NCBI RefSeq assembly: GCF_019145435.1
Contig: NZ_JAHSTS010000003.1
Span: forward strand, 1 to 64,000
Reading direction: 5' to 3'
DNA: 64,000 nt
From: Pseudomonas ekonensis
GTDB lineage: Bacteria; Pseudomonadota; Gammaproteobacteria; Pseudomonadales; Pseudomonadaceae
The notes under the pieces were generated by a model that was not told where the DNA came from, did no database searches, and saw nothing but the letters and a program-made list of their open reading frames with translations. Shown here one piece after another: positions 48,268-57,886 of this stretch. Both the position numbers and the translations under genes were made by a program. Positions within the stretch are counted from its first letter, which is position 1. The number at the start of each line of letters is the position of its first letter.

Positions 48268-48345
48268 GCGCCATCGCCAGCAGGCGGGCTCCTGCAGGGT
48301 TCAGCGGTGTTCCCTATCCTGTAGGAGCCGGCCTGCCGGCGAAGC
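48268..48345. repeat. REP doublet after katE
   Basis: GCCATCGCCAGCAGGCGGGCTCCTGCAG faces CTGTAGGAGCCGGCCTGCCGGCGAAG, two diverged inverted REP units between the convergent katE and lipoprotein genes. Confidence 0.8.
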
Positions 48346-48347
48346 GC

Positions 48348-49061
48348 TTATGGCTTGCGCGGGCTCAAGACCATCTGCGCCGGCACGGTGCGCACGGTCT
48401 GCTTGCGGATCTGCAGGTCGAAGTCCGGATCCAGCTTCTTCACCCGCTTGGTCAGCAAGGTCGCCAGCCACGGGTAGTCGTCGGTGCGCGGGGCCTGCAG
48501 GGTCACCGCGCAGTCGTAATTCACCACATCGGCGGCGATCGCATCCAGTTGCCGACGCAGTTTGCGGCTATCGGTGATGTTCAGCGCCACCGTGGTGCTT
48601 TCGGCGGTCGGGTCTATCACCCGTGCCTTGGGCTTGGACTCAGCGGCCTGCAACGCCGCTTCGGCCTTTTCCAGCTCGGCCTTGCGGGCTTCGGTGATGG
48701 CGCCGTTGACACCGCCGGTCAGGGCCGGGGCCTTGGGCATCAAGGCGCGGGCACGGCTCAGGGCCATGGCGGCGGCGTTCACGTCGCCCTTCTGCAGCAC
48801 GATCTGGCTGCGGCGCAGGTAAGCCTCCGCCAACTGCCGCTGGTATTGCTCCAGGGACTGATCGTTGGGGGTTTCAGCCTGCAAGGCCGCCAATTGGTCT
48901 TCGGCGGTGGCCAGTTCGCTGCTGGCCAGGCTTTGCTCCAGTTGTGCGATGGCCGTGGCCCGCGCGTCGGGGGCTTCGGCCACCGGCGGCGTGCTTTGGC
49001 AAGCGCCCAGCAGCACGGAAAATGCGACAAGGAGCAGATAACGGGAGGCGAACGGCTTCAT
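48348..49061 (-). CDS. PA5502-family lipoprotein
   Basis: This 237-aa lipoprotein (SVLLGACQS, lipobox Cys at about 21) has a helical repeat-like middle (ATAEDQLAALQAE, LAEAYLRRSQIVLQKGDVNA), suggesting TPR-like helices, and a compact C-terminal domain (NYDCAVTLQAPRTDDYPWLA). It lies just downstream of znuB on the same strand, in the order seen in P. aeruginosa. A role in zinc homeostasis is possible from position, but no zinc motif is seen. Confidence 0.83.
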   Translation of the reverse strand: MKPFASRYLLLVAFSVLLGACQSTPPVAEAPDARATAIAQLEQSLASSELATAEDQLAALQAETPNDQSLEQYQRQLAEAYLRRSQIVLQKGDVNAAAMALSRARALMPKAPALTGGVNGAITEARKAELEKAEAALQAAESKPKARVIDPTAESTTVALNITDSRKLRRQLDAIAADVVNYDCAVTLQAPRTDDYPWLATLLTKRVKKLDPDFDLQIRKQTVRTVPAQMVLSPRKP

Positions 49062-49098
49062 TCCTGCGACTCTCTAATTGCGCAAAAAGCGAGCAAGT

Positions 49099-49887
49099 CT
49101 ACACCCCTCGACGGGGCAGGACAAAACTGAGCAGAAACAGTGCGGCCGCCGTCACAACGATCGAAGGGCCGGCCGGGGTGTCCTTGAACCAGGACAGCGC
49201 CAGCCCGCCGCACACGGCCAACATGCCCAACAGGCTGGCGCCCAGCGCCATCTGCTCCGGGGAACGGGCGTGACGTTGTGCCGCAGCCGCCGGGATGATC
49301 AGCAGCGAGGTGATCAACAGCACGCCGACGATCTTCATCGCCACCGCGATCACCACCGCGATCAGCAGCATCAGCGCCATGCGCAGCCCGGCCACCGGCA
49401 GGCCTTCGACCTTGGCCAGCTCTTCGTGGACGGTGATCGCCAGCAGCGGCCGCCACAGCGTCACCAACAATGCCAGCACCGCCGCGCTGCCGCCGAGGAT
49501 CCAGGCCAGGTCGGTGGGGCTGATCGCCAGCAGGTCGCCGAACAGATAGGCCATCAGGTCGATCCGCACTTCATGCATGAAGCTTAGTACCACAAGGCCA
49601 AGGGAGAGCGTGCTCGGCGCGAGAATTCCCAGCAGCGTGTCGGAGGCCAGCGGCTGTCGCTGCTGCAGCGTCACCAGCACCACCGCCAGCAACAGGCAGC
49701 CGACGGTGACCGCCACGGTCGGGCTGACATCCAGCAGAAAGCCCAGGGCCACGCCCAGCAGGGCGGCGTGGGACAGGGTGTCGCCGAAGTAGGCCATGCG
49801 CCGCCAGACCACGAACGAGCCCAACGGCCCTGCGACCACCGCCAGCGCCAGACCTGCAAGCAGGGCGTAGAACAGAAAATCAGCCAT
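49099..49887 (-). CDS. znuB: Zinc ABC transporter permease
   Basis: This 262-aa ABC-3-family permease has seven to eight helices. Typical segments are [33 protein letters not shown] at the N-terminus (split here for length) and [27 protein letters not shown]. Its start at 49887 overlaps the end of znuC by 8 bp. It forms the inner-membrane channel of the ZnuABC zinc importer. Confidence 0.94.
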   Translation of the reverse strand: MADFLFYALLAGLALAVVAGPLGSFVVWRRMAYFGDTLSHAALLGVALGFLLDVSPTVAVTVGCLLLAVVLVTLQQRQPLASDTLLGILAPSTLSLGLVVLSFMHEVRIDLMAYLFGDLLAISPTDLAWILGGSAAVLALLVTLWRPLLAITVHEELAKVEGLPVAGLRMALMLLIAVVIAVAMKIVGVLLITSLLIIPAAAAQRHARSPEQMALGASLLGMLAVCGGLALSWFKDTPAGPSIVVTAAALFLLSFVLPRRGV

Positions 49888-50665
49888 GCTTGCAGCCATC
49901 TCCGTGAACATGGGGTTGGCCCGCCGGGGCCGCCTTGACCACCGAACCGTGCAGGTCGTGGGCGTGGTCGTGATGGTGGTGATAGATCGCCAGGCTCGGT
50001 GCGTTGTTGCCGAACAGCTCGACGAAGGCCGGGTCGCCGCTGACCTGCTCGGGATGCCCGGAACAGCAGACGTGACGGTTGAGGCAGACCACCTGGTCGG
50101 TGGTGCTCATCACCAGGTGCAGGTCATGGGAGACCATCAGCACACCGCAGCCGTGGCGGTCGCGCAGCCGCGTGATCAGGCTGTACAGCTCGGCCTGGCC
50201 GGCCACGTCGACGCCCTGCACCGGCTCGTCGAGCACCAGCAGCTCGGGCTCGCGCAACAGCGCCCGGGCCAGCAGCACGCGCTGCATCTCACCGCCGGAA
50301 ACGCTCTGCACCGGGCTGTCGATGACGTGCTCGGCGCCGACTTCCTTGAGCGCCGCCAGGGCCCGCGCGCGGTCGACGCCCGGCACCAGGCGCAGGAAGC
50401 GCAGCACCGACAGCGGCAAGGTCGGATCGACATGCAGCTTCTGCGGCATATAGCCGACCCGCAGCTTCGGCTTGCGCCAGACGCGGCCGCTGTCCGGCTT
50501 CAGCAACCCGAGCACGGCGCGCACCAGGGTGGTCTTGCCCGCGCCGTTGGGGCCGATCAGGGTGACGATCTGCCCCGGCTCGACGCTCAGGTGAATGTTG
50601 TCCAGCACGCTCTGCCCGGCGAACCGGACCGCGACCTGCTCGAGACGGATCAGCGTGTCGCTCAT
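49880..50665 (-). CDS. znuC: Zinc ABC transporter ATP-binding protein
   Basis: This 261-aa ATPase has Walker [10 protein letters not shown], signature [15 protein letters not shown] and Walker [13 protein letters not shown]. The C-terminal 35 residues are histidine-rich ([15 protein letters not shown], then [10 protein letters not shown]), so this cytoplasmic subunit may itself bind zinc. The ATG at 50665 shares a base with the zur stop (TGATG). The operon order is zur-znuC-znuB. Confidence 0.95.
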   Translation of the reverse strand: MSDTLIRLEQVAVRFAGQSVLDNIHLSVEPGQIVTLIGPNGAGKTTLVRAVLGLLKPDSGRVWRKPKLRVGYMPQKLHVDPTLPLSVLRFLRLVPGVDRARALAALKEVGAEHVIDSPVQSVSGGEMQRVLLARALLREPELLVLDEPVQGVDVAGQAELYSLITRLRDRHGCGVLMVSHDLHLVMSTTDQVVCLNRHVCCSGHPEQVSGDPAFVELFGNNAPSLAIYHHHHDHAHDLHGSVVKAAPAGQPHVHGDGCKHG

Positions 50666-51147
50666 CAAGCCCCCCGGCAGCCGGAGCAGAGGCCGACCAC
50701 TTCGACGGTCTGGGTCTCGACGACGAAGCCGACATCCTTGGCGCTGTGGATGATCGCGTCGCTGATGGCCTTCTGCTCAAGCTCGATGGCGGCGTGGCAT
50801 TGGCGGCAGATCAGGAACTGGCCCTGGTGCGCGTGTTCCGGGTGGACGCAGCCGATGAAGGCGTTGAGCGAGGAGATGCGGTGCACCAGGCCGTTCTCCA
50901 GCAGGAAATCCAGCGCCCGGTACACGGTCGGCGGCGCGGCGCGGCGGCCGTCCTGCTCGCTCAGCACCGCGAGGATGTCGTAGGCGCCCAGCGGCTTGTG
51001 GCTCTGCCAGACCAGTTCCAGCACCCGCCGGCGCAGCGCGGTCAGGCGCAGGCCCTTGCGTGCGCACAGGGCGTCGGCCTCGGACAAAGCGCTGTGCACG
51101 CAATGAGAGTGGTCGTGGGGGCGGCTGGCAATCGGTGTAATGGGCAT
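50665..51147 (-). CDS. zur: Zinc uptake regulator (Fur family)
   Basis: This 160-aa Fur-family repressor has a winged helix ([21 protein letters not shown]) and a dimerisation domain with zinc-site residues [19 protein letters not shown] and CSGC near the C-terminus. The N-terminal HDHSHCVHS is also histidine-rich. It represses znu genes when zinc is ample. It is first in zur-znuC-znuB and divergent from znuA. Confidence 0.94.
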   Translation of the reverse strand: MPITPIASRPHDHSHCVHSALSEADALCARKGLRLTALRRRVLELVWQSHKPLGAYDILAVLSEQDGRRAAPPTVYRALDFLLENGLVHRISSLNAFIGCVHPEHAHQGQFLICRQCHAAIELEQKAISDAIIHSAKDVGFVVETQTVEVVGLCSGCRGA

Positions 51148-51173
51148 GAGCGGCGACGAGTTTGGCTAGAGAC

Positions 51174-51186
51174 GTTATTATGTTAC
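51174..51186. promoter_or_regulatory. Candidate Zur box
   Basis: GTTATTATGTTAC matches the palindromic Zur consensus GTTATAATATAAC at 10 of 13 positions. It lies in the 66-bp zur-znuA divergent region, so one site could control both transcripts. Confidence 0.5.
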
Positions 51187-51213
51187 CCGTTCTCGCCTCC
51201 TTGAGTGGTCATC

Positions 51214-52134
51214 GTGTCCCGACTTTTTTCTGTTTTTGTCGCATTCGTCACCGGTTTCCTGCTGATCGGCCCGGCCCAGGCCGAGGTCAAGGTGCTCACC
51301 AGCATCAAGCCGCTGCAACTGATCGCCGCCGCCGTGCAGGACGGCGTAGCGATTCCCGAAGTGCTGCTGCCGCCCGGCGCCTCGCCGCACCACTACGCCC
51401 TGCGCCCGTCCGACGTGCGCAAGGTGCAGTCGGTGGATCTGCTGTACTGGATCGGCCCGGACATGGAAGGTTTCCTGCCCCGCGTGCTGAACGGCCGCAC
51501 CCTGCCGAGCGTCGCGGTGCAGGACTTGCCCGGCCTGAAGCTGCGCCGCTTCGCCGAGGACAGCCACTCGCACGCCGAAGAGGCCGACGAGCATGACCAC
51601 GACCACCGCCCGGGCACCCTGGACGCGCATTTGTGGCTGTCTGCGGTGAACGCACGGGTGATCGCCGACAAGATGGCCGCCGACCTGAGCGTCGCCGACC
51701 CGGCCAACGCCCAGCGCTACCAAAGCAACGCCAAGGCGTTCGACGGGCGCCTCGATGCGCTGGACGCACGCCTGAAGAAACGCCTGGCCGGCATCGAAGG
51801 CAAACCCTACTTCGTGTTCCACGAAGCCTTCGACTACTTCGAAGACGCCTACGGCCTCAAGCACGCCGGCGTGTTCAGCGTCGCGGCGGAGGTGCAGCCG
51901 GGCGCGCAGCACGTGGCGGCGATGCGGGCGCGGCTGCAGGAAGTCGGCAAGACCTGCGTGTTCAGCGAACCGCCGCTGCGCCCGCGCCTGGCGGAAACCC
52001 TGGTGGCCGGGCTGCCGGTGAAACTGGCGGAACTGGATGCGCTCGGCGGCTACACCCCGGCGACCGCCCAAGGCTACGAGCAAGTGCTGGAAAAACTGGG
52101 CAACGACCTGGCGGGCTGCCTGGAGTCGCTGTAA
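51214..52134 (+). CDS. znuA: Zinc ABC transporter substrate-binding protein
   Basis: This 306-aa periplasmic cluster 9 binding protein has a signal peptide (FVAFVTGFLLIGPAQA) and zinc ligands in SPHHYALRPSD, LDAHLWLS and FVFHEAFDYFE. A histidine/acid-rich loop (HSHAEEADEHDHDH) lies at about residues 115-130, as is typical of ZnuA. I choose GTG 51214 (MSRLFSVFVAF); an in-frame GTG at 51205 is also possible. It is divergent from zur. Confidence 0.94.
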   Translation: MSRLFSVFVAFVTGFLLIGPAQAEVKVLTSIKPLQLIAAAVQDGVAIPEVLLPPGASPHHYALRPSDVRKVQSVDLLYWIGPDMEGFLPRVLNGRTLPSVAVQDLPGLKLRRFAEDSHSHAEEADEHDHDHRPGTLDAHLWLSAVNARVIADKMAADLSVADPANAQRYQSNAKAFDGRLDALDARLKKRLAGIEGKPYFVFHEAFDYFEDAYGLKHAGVFSVAAEVQPGAQHVAAMRARLQEVGKTCVFSEPPLRPRLAETLVAGLPVKLAELDALGGYTPATAQGYEQVLEKLGNDLAGCLESL

Positions 52135-52140
52135 GCGCTG

Positions 52141-52240
52141 TGGCGAGGGCGCTTGCCCCCGCTTGAGCGCTCAAGGTTCCGTCGACTGCGCGGAACCTTG
52201 AAGGGGCATGGCGCCCGGCGCGAGCAAGCCCGCTCGCCAT
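52141..52240. repeat. REP pair with central hairpin
   Basis: TGGCGAGGGCGCTTGCCCCC and GCGAGCAAGCCCGCTCGCCA are inverted REP-like ends. The centre holds a perfect 10-bp stem CAAGGTTCCG/CGGAACCTTG (52172-52200) without a T-run. It lies between the convergent znuA and thrB. Confidence 0.8.
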
Positions 52241-52244
52241 CCAG

Positions 52245-53198
52245 TCAGAGAGCGAACGGCAACCGGACGCTGACGGCCTGGCGCTGCGCCAGCCGCTGCT
52301 CGAACTCCTTCGGATCGTGGATCAGCACGTCCTGACCGGCGAACGACTCCGCCGCGATCAGGCGTGACAGCCAGAACCGCACGCACGCCACCCGCAGCAT
52401 CACCGGCCACAGCTCGGCTTCCGCCGCCGTGAACGGACGCAGCGCCGCGTAGGCCCCCAGAAACGCCCGCGCCCGCTGGCCGTCGATCTGACCGGCGTCG
52501 TCGGAGCACCAGTCGTTCAAGGCGATGGCCACGTCGTAGAGCATCGGCCCCGAGCAGGCGTTGTAGAAGTCGATCAGCCCGGTCAGGTGCGTGCCTTCGA
52601 ACATGGCGTTGTCGCGGAACAGGTCGGCGTGGATGTTCGCCCGCGGCAACGCGAGGACCTTCTCTTTCTGCGCGGTGATTTCGTCCAGCGCCTTTTGCAG
52701 CAGCGCCCGCGGTTCGGCGCCCAGGTGCGACAGGAACTGCGTCCCCTCCTCCAGCATCCAGTCCAGGCCGCGGTCGGTCTTGCGCTTGATCATGTTGGCG
52801 CCTTGGGTCGCCAGGTGCAGATGGGCCTGCAGCTCGCCGACCTGTGCGCAGTGCTGGGCGTTGGCCTGCTTGATGTGCTTGCCGGCCAGGCGCGGCTGCA
52901 GCAGCGCGGGCTTGCCCTTGAGCTCGCGCAGGGCCTCGCCGTCGGTGGTGCGCAGGGCGTACGGCACCGGCAGGTCGGCCTGGTGCAGCACGTCGAGCAG
53001 GTCGATGAAGAACGGCATCTCCTGCACCGGGCCGCGCTCGACCAGGGTCAGGACGAACTCGCCCTGCTCCAGGCTGATGAAGAAATTGGTGTTTTCGCTG
53101 CCGGCGGCGATCCCCTGGAAATCGAGCAGACGGCCGAGCCCGTAAGGGGCGAGAAAGGTTTCCAGCTCGGGCCGAGCCAGGGGGGTGAACACAGACAT
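52245..53198 (-). CDS. thrB: Homoserine kinase (ThrB, aminoglycoside-phosphotransferase-like)
   Basis: This 317-aa kinase phosphorylates homoserine for threonine synthesis. It is of the choline-kinase/APH fold rather than the GHMP type used by E. coli, as is usual in Pseudomonas. Motifs are FQGIAAGSENTNFFISLEQG (nucleotide loop), the catalytic-loop NIHADLFRDNAMF and the metal-binding GLIDFYNACSGPMLYD. ATG 53198 begins MSVFTPLARPELE. The DUF2782 gene lies 60 bp upstream on the same strand, probably cotranscribed. Confidence 0.94.
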   Translation of the reverse strand: MSVFTPLARPELETFLAPYGLGRLLDFQGIAAGSENTNFFISLEQGEFVLTLVERGPVQEMPFFIDLLDVLHQADLPVPYALRTTDGEALRELKGKPALLQPRLAGKHIKQANAQHCAQVGELQAHLHLATQGANMIKRKTDRGLDWMLEEGTQFLSHLGAEPRALLQKALDEITAQKEKVLALPRANIHADLFRDNAMFEGTHLTGLIDFYNACSGPMLYDVAIALNDWCSDDAGQIDGQRARAFLGAYAALRPFTAAEAELWPVMLRVACVRFWLSRLIAAESFAGQDVLIHDPKEFEQRLAQRQAVSVRLPFAL

Positions 53199-53258
53199 GG
53201 TCAAAAACTGCTCAGTTCTGGCGCCGGGGTCGGGCCGGCGCCGGGTGAAATTAAGGAA

Positions 53259-53549
53259 CTACTTCCATTCAAAGATCTTCCAGGACGGAATCAGCATATC
53301 CGGCTGGTCCGAACGGATGAAGTTCGCGTCGGTACCGTCGGCACGCACCAGAAAGTACGGCGGCGCGCCCTTCACGGTGACTTTGATCGCATACAGGAAC
53401 CCGTTCTGGCGGTATTCCTGGATCGTCCTGTCGCCCTCCGTGCGAATGGTGACCTCCGGATCCGCCGACGGCGCATCATCCGCCGCGATCGCGGCCAGCG
53501 GTGAGACAGCGATCAGACTGACCAGCAGCAAGCGATTTAACGTACGCAT
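53259..53549 (-). CDS. DUF2782 exported protein
   Basis: This 96-aa protein has a signal peptide (MRTLNRLLLVSLIAVSPLAAIA) and a DUF2782 core with VTIRTEGDRTIQEYRQNGFLY-type strand pattern, then KGAPPYFLVRADG and IPSWKIFEWK. It is periplasmic by prediction, with function unknown. It lies between polA (divergent) and thrB (same strand, downstream), a conserved order in Pseudomonas (PA5494). Confidence 0.9.
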   Translation of the reverse strand: MRTLNRLLLVSLIAVSPLAAIAADDAPSADPEVTIRTEGDRTIQEYRQNGFLYAIKVTVKGAPPYFLVRADGTDANFIRSDQPDMLIPSWKIFEWK

Positions 53550-53623
53550 GATAACCTTGTCCCTTTGTCGTCAACGGTCCCGCTATTCTAGCGCCGGACC
53601 CGCCGAAAAGGTTGATCCTGCAC

Positions 53624-56428
53624 ATGAGCCAAGCCCCCCTCGTCCTGGTGGACGGTTCGTCCTACCTGTACCGCGCCTTTCATGCGCTGCCGCCGCTGAC
53701 CACCTCCAAAGGCATGCCGACCGGTGCGGTCAAAGGCGTGCTGAACATGCTCAAGAGCCTGCGCAAGCAATATCCGGACAGCCCCTTCGCCGTCGTCTTC
53801 GACGCCAAGGGCGGGACGTTCCGCGACGAAATGTATGCCGAGTACAAGGCCAACCGGCCGAGCATGCCCGATGACATGCGCGTGCAGATCGAGCCGCTGC
53901 ACCAGAGCGTGATCGCCCTCGGCTTCCCGCTGCTGTGCGTCGAAGGCGTCGAGGCCGACGACGTGATCGGCACCCTGGCCCGCAGCAGCGCGGCCGCCGA
54001 CCGTCCGGTGATCATCTCCACCGGCGACAAGGACATGGCGCAACTGGTCGACGGGCACATTACCTTGGTCAACACCATGTCCGGCAGTTCGATGGACGTG
54101 GAGGGCGTAAAGGAGAAGTTCGGTGTCGCACCGGAGCAGATCATCGATTATCTGGCCCTGATGGGCGACTCTTCCGACAACATTCCCGGCGTTCCCGGCA
54201 TCGGCCCCAAGACCGCCTCCGGCCTGCTGGTGGGCGTCAACGGCGGCCTGACCGAACTCTACGCGCAGCTCGACATCGTGCCGACCCTGCCGATCCGCGG
54301 CGCCAAGACCCTGCCGGCCAAGCTCGAAGAGCACAAGGAAATGGCGTTCCTGTCCTATCAACTGGCGACCATCAAGGTCGACGTGCCGCTGGACGTCGGC
54401 CTCGACGACCTGCAGATGGGCCCGGAAGACCACGCGAAACTGGCCGAGCTCTACGCCCTGCTGGAGTTCAAGAGCTGGCTCAACGACCTGGAGCGCGACG
54501 CCAAGCGCGTCGAACTGAAGGCCGCGGCCGAGCCTGAGCCGGCCGCTGACCTGTTCAGCGCCGCCGACGCCGAAGCGCCGGAGGCGACCAGCGCGACCCG
54601 CTACGAGACCATCCTCGACCAGGCGCGTTTCGATGTTTGGCTGGAAAAGCTCAAAAGCGCCGAACTGTTCGCTTTCGACACCGAAACCACCGGTATCGAC
54701 GCGCAACAGGCGCAACTGGTCGGCCTGTCGTTCGCCGTGCTGGCCAATGAAGCGGCCTACGTTCCGCTGACCCATTCCTACATCGGCGTACCGGAACAGC
54801 TGGACCGCGATACCGTGCTGCGCGCGCTCAAGCCGATCCTTGAGGACCCGAACAAGCTCAAGGTCGGCCAGCACGCCAAATTCGACATGAACATCCTGGC
54901 CAACTGCGCCATCGGCGGCGACCCGGCCAACGGCATCACCGTGCGCGGGATCGCCTTCGACACGATGCTCGAATCCTACGTGCTGAACTCCACCGCCACC
55001 CGCCACGACATGGACAGCCTGGCGCAGAAGTACCTGGACCACACCACCGTGAGCTTCCAGGACATCGCCGGCAAGGGCGCCAAGCAACTGACGTTCGATC
55101 AGATCGCCCTGGAGCAGGCCGGCCCGTACGCCGCCGAAGACGCCGACGTGACCCTGCGCCTGCACCAGGCCCTGATCGAAAAGCTCGATGCCATCCCGAG
55201 CCTGGCCAGCGTGCTGACCGACATCGAGATCCCGTTGGTGCCAGTGCTGGCGCGCATCGAGCGTCAGGGCGCGTTCGTCGACGCCGCCCTGCTCGGCGTG
55301 CAGAGCATCGAGCTCGGCGACAAGATGGTCGCCCTGGAGCGCGAAGCGTTCGAGATCGCCGGTGAGGAATTCAACCTGGGCTCGCCGAAACAGCTGGGCG
55401 TGATCCTCTACGAAAAGCTCGGCCTGCCGGTGCTGAAGAAGACCGCCACCGGCCAGCCCTCCACCGCCGAAGACGTGCTGGCGCGGCTCGCGGAGGACGA
55501 TTACCGGTTGCCGAAGGTGCTGATGGAGTACCGTTCCATGAGCAAGCTGAAAAGCACCTACACCGACCGTCTGCCGGAACAGATCAACCCGCGCACCGGA
55601 CGCATCCACACCTCCTACCATCAGGCGGTGGCGTCCACCGGACGGCTGTCCTCCAGCGACCCGAACCTGCAGAACATCCCGGTGCGCACCGCCGAAGGCC
55701 GCAGGATCCGCCAGGCGTTCGTCGCACCGGCCGGCTACAAGCTGCTGGCGGCGGACTACTCGCAGATCGAACTGCGGATCATGGCCCACCTGTCCCGCGA
55801 CGACGGCCTGATGAACGCGTTCCGCAACAACCTGGACGTGCACACCGCCACCGCCGCCGAAGTGTTCAAGGTCGAACTCAACGAAGTGACCTCCGATCAG
55901 CGCCGCAGCGCCAAGGCGATCAACTTCGGCCTGATCTACGGCATGGGCGCGCAGAAGCTGGGCAAGGACATCGGCGTCGACACCAAGACCGCCAAGGCTT
56001 ACATCGACACCTACTTCGCCCGTTACCCCGGCGTGCGCGACTACATGGAACGCACCCGCAAGCAGGCGGCCGACCAGGGCTACGTGGAGACCTTCTTCGG
56101 CCGCCGCCTGTACCTGCCGGAGATCAACTCCAACAAGCCGCAGGAACGCGCCGCCGCCGAACGCACGGCAATCAACGCGCCGATGCAAGGCACGGCGGCG
56201 GACATCATCAAGAAAGCCATGGTGGCGGTGGACAACTGGCTGCAGGCCTCGGGGCTGGATGCCAAGGTGATCCTGCAGGTCCACGACGAACTGGTGCTGG
56301 AGGTCCGCGAAGACCTGGTCGCCCAGGTCAGCGAAGAAATCCGCACGCACATGAGCGGTGCGGCGAAACTGGACGTTCCGCTGCTGGTCGAAGTAGGTAT
56401 CGGCAACAACTGGGACGAGGCTCACTGA
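53624..56428 (+). CDS. polA: DNA polymerase I
   Basis: This 934-aa enzyme has three domains. The 5'-3' exonuclease (about 1-290) shows [18 protein letters not shown] and [18 protein letters not shown]. The 3'-5' exonuclease (about 325-520) shows [13 protein letters not shown], and the polymerase (about 550-934) has motif A DYSQIELR with Asp711 and motif C VHDEL with Asp888. The proofreading Asp/Glu pair is present. It acts in Okazaki fragment processing and repair. ATG 53624 begins [17 protein letters not shown]; an upstream in-frame alternative adds only four residues. Confidence 0.97.
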   Translation: MSQAPLVLVDGSSYLYRAFHALPPLTTSKGMPTGAVKGVLNMLKSLRKQYPDSPFAVVFDAKGGTFRDEMYAEYKANRPSMPDDMRVQIEPLHQSVIALGFPLLCVEGVEADDVIGTLARSSAAADRPVIISTGDKDMAQLVDGHITLVNTMSGSSMDVEGVKEKFGVAPEQIIDYLALMGDSSDNIPGVPGIGPKTASGLLVGVNGGLTELYAQLDIVPTLPIRGAKTLPAKLEEHKEMAFLSYQLATIKVDVPLDVGLDDLQMGPEDHAKLAELYALLEFKSWLNDLERDAKRVELKAAAEPEPAADLFSAADAEAPEATSATRYETILDQARFDVWLEKLKSAELFAFDTETTGIDAQQAQLVGLSFAVLANEAAYVPLTHSYIGVPEQLDRDTVLRALKPILEDPNKLKVGQHAKFDMNILANCAIGGDPANGITVRGIAFDTMLESYVLNSTATRHDMDSLAQKYLDHTTVSFQDIAGKGAKQLTFDQIALEQAGPYAAEDADVTLRLHQALIEKLDAIPSLASVLTDIEIPLVPVLARIERQGAFVDAALLGVQSIELGDKMVALEREAFEIAGEEFNLGSPKQLGVILYEKLGLPVLKKTATGQPSTAEDVLARLAEDDYRLPKVLMEYRSMSKLKSTYTDRLPEQINPRTGRIHTSYHQAVASTGRLSSSDPNLQNIPVRTAEGRRIRQAFVAPAGYKLLAADYSQIELRIMAHLSRDDGLMNAFRNNLDVHTATAAEVFKVELNEVTSDQRRSAKAINFGLIYGMGAQKLGKDIGVDTKTAKAYIDTYFARYPGVRDYMERTRKQAADQGYVETFFGRRLYLPEINSNKPQERAAAERTAINAPMQGTAADIIKKAMVAVDNWLQASGLDAKVILQVHDELVLEVREDLVAQVSEEIRTHMSGAAKLDVPLLVEVGIGNNWDEAH

Positions 56429-56537
56429 GCCGTCTGGGACGGGCCTGCGCTGCGGCATGGCGTCGCGGCGAAGGCCCGGGAGCGAGCTTAGTTCCGATCG
56501 CTCTTGGGGTTATTCCAAAGCTTTTTGAAAAAAATCT

Positions 56538-56565
56538 GAACTAATCTTGCGAAGGGCCACTCAGA
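56538..56565 (+). promoter_or_regulatory. AlgU/sigma22-type promoter for the small RNA
   Basis: GAACTA (56538-56543) and TCAGA (56561-56565) are spaced by 17 bases, close to the AlgU consensus GAACTT-N16/17-TCTGA. The start would fall near 56572, giving an RNA of about 130 nt. P. aeruginosa ErsA is reported as sigma22-dependent and about 132 nt. Confidence 0.6.
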
Positions 56566-56571
56566 GTTACT

Positions 56572-56703
56572 GAATGGCTGGTGAAGCCCTTCGATGCTCC
56601 TATGTTGTGTTAAGTGTTGGCAGATATCTGAACCCCGCCCTAGCGGTTCGGAACTTGAACCCCGGAACTTCTCCCTCCCCATATGAAGTCCGGGGCTTTT
56701 TTT
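56572..56703 (+). ncRNA. ersA: ErsA-like (Spot 42-position) small RNA
   Basis: The polA-engB intergenic region encodes Spot 42 in E. coli and ErsA in P. aeruginosa. Here a gene-free segment of the same length and orientation ends in a strong terminator. The terminator loop contains the C-rich CTCCCTCCCC (56671-56680), the kind of exposed UCCC stretch ErsA uses to pair with target leaders. The start is estimated from the AlgU-like promoter. I infer Hfq-dependent envelope-stress regulation from ErsA; the sequence identity was not computed. Confidence 0.75.
56660..56703 (+). terminator. Terminator of the small RNA
   Basis: CCCCGGAACTT pairs with AAGTCCGGGG with one bulge around a C-rich loop of about 15 bases, followed by CTTTTTTT. 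It ends about 10 bp before the convergent engB stop codon. Confidence 0.88.
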
Positions 56704-56712
56704 GCCTGCGGT

Positions 56713-57357
56713 TTACTCGGCCGCCGCTTCGGCGCCTTTGTCCGCCAGCTCCATCCAGTCCGCCAGCACGGTGTAGGCCTCTTCCAGGCCCATGCGCTTG
56801 GGCGCGGAGAACAGCTGGATCGAGACCGTGTCGCCCCACCCCTTGCGGATCTCCGACTGCACCTTGAGCAGCGTGTTCTTGGCGGCGCCGTAGGTCAGCT
56901 TGTCCGCCTTGGTCAGCAGGATGTGCATCGGCATGCCGGCGGCGACGGCCCAGTCGAGCATCAGCCGGTCGAAATCGGTCATCGGGTGACGGATGTCCAT
57001 CAGCAGGATCACCCCCATCAGACTCTCGCGACCGCCCAGGTAAGCCTCGAGGTGACGCTGCCAGTGCTGCTTGAGCGGGATCGGCACTTTCGCATAACCG
57101 TAGCCCGGCAGGTCGACCAGACGGCGTTCATCGTCTAGCTTGAAGAAATTCAACAGCTGCGTGCGGCCCGGGGTTTTCGAGGTGCGCGCCAGGCTGGCGT
57201 GGGTCAGGGTGTTCAGCGCGCTGGACTTGCCGGCGTTGGAGCGGCCGGCGAAGGCCACTTCGTAGCCCTGGTCGCTGGGGCATTGATCGACTTTGGCGGC
57301 GCTGAGCATGAAGGTGGACTGTTGGCACAGGCCGAGGATGGGGTTCTTGAGCTGCAT
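56713..57357 (-). CDS. engB: Ribosome biogenesis GTP-binding protein EngB/YsxC
   Basis: This 214-aa TRAFAC-class GTPase has G1 [14 protein letters not shown]2/G3 [13 protein letters not shown] and [11 protein letters not shown], and G4 LTKADKL. It is required for 50S subunit assembly. ATG 57357 begins [13 protein letters not shown]; a longer in-frame N-terminus of 42 residues is rejected as unconserved. The gene is convergent with polA, with the small RNA between them. Confidence 0.95.
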   Translation of the reverse strand: MQLKNPILGLCQQSTFMLSAAKVDQCPSDQGYEVAFAGRSNAGKSSALNTLTHASLARTSKTPGRTQLLNFFKLDDERRLVDLPGYGYAKVPIPLKQHWQRHLEAYLGGRESLMGVILLMDIRHPMTDFDRLMLDWAVAAGMPMHILLTKADKLTYGAAKNTLLKVQSEIRKGWGDTVSIQLFSAPKRMGLEEAYTVLADWMELADKGAEAAAE

Positions 57358-57548
57358 GGGATTTCCGATGTGGACGGCGCCGGGAATGGGCGCGGCAAGC
57401 GAGGTCGCTTCCGTTTCAGTGACGCCAGTATATAATGCCGCAGATTTTGTGTGCGCTTTGTCCCAGCGTAGGATGAAGTTCACGAGAGCGACAGACCTTG
57501 ATTGCGCACCAGAACGCAGAACGCTCTCAACCCTGAAAAGGTCGTTTT

Positions 57549-57854
57549 ATGACGAAATGGCTGCTGGCTGCCGGGCTCCTGATGCCGCTTCACAGCATTC
57601 AGGCCGCACAGGATCCGGAAGCCGTGTACAACCGTGTCTGTAGTGCCTGTCATTCCGGCCAGCTCCCTACGGCGCCCCGCATGGGCGACCGGGAAGCCTG
57701 GACGCCGAGATTGGCCAAGGGCATGGAGACGCTGGTGCAACACGTGACCCAGGGTTTCAAGGCGATGCCGCCGCGTGGTTTGTGCATGGACTGCAGTGCC
57801 GAGGATTACCGAGCCATCATCCTCTGGATGAGCGAGAGTAAGCCCGGTCCATAA
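57549..57854 (+). CDS. Monoheme c-type cytochrome (cytochrome c5 family)
   Basis: This 101-aa protein has a signal peptide (MTKWLLAAGLLMPLHSIQA) and one heme site CSACH (31-35). GFKAMPPRGLCMDCS provides the Met ligand (MPPRG), and an extra Cys pair typical of cytochromes c5 may form a disulfide. It lies 32 bp upstream of the cytochrome c4 gene on the same strand, likely one operon (PA5491-PA5490 order). It is a small periplasmic electron carrier. Confidence 0.92.
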   Translation: MTKWLLAAGLLMPLHSIQAAQDPEAVYNRVCSACHSGQLPTAPRMGDREAWTPRLAKGMETLVQHVTQGFKAMPPRGLCMDCSAEDYRAIILWMSESKPGP

Positions 57855-57886
57855 CTCTTAACCCTTAGCCGTAGTTGGATTAGCTG

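Noticed and set aside
52172..52200. Perfect 10-bp hairpin as the znuA terminator
   Set aside because: No T-run follows, and it sits in the centre of a REP pair, so it is better described as part of that repeat.
53588..56458. Very long open frame antisense to polA
   Set aside because: High-GC codon bias opens the complementary frame; its product is low in hydrophobic cores and rich in His, Gln, Arg and Gly, and it mirrors polA exactly.
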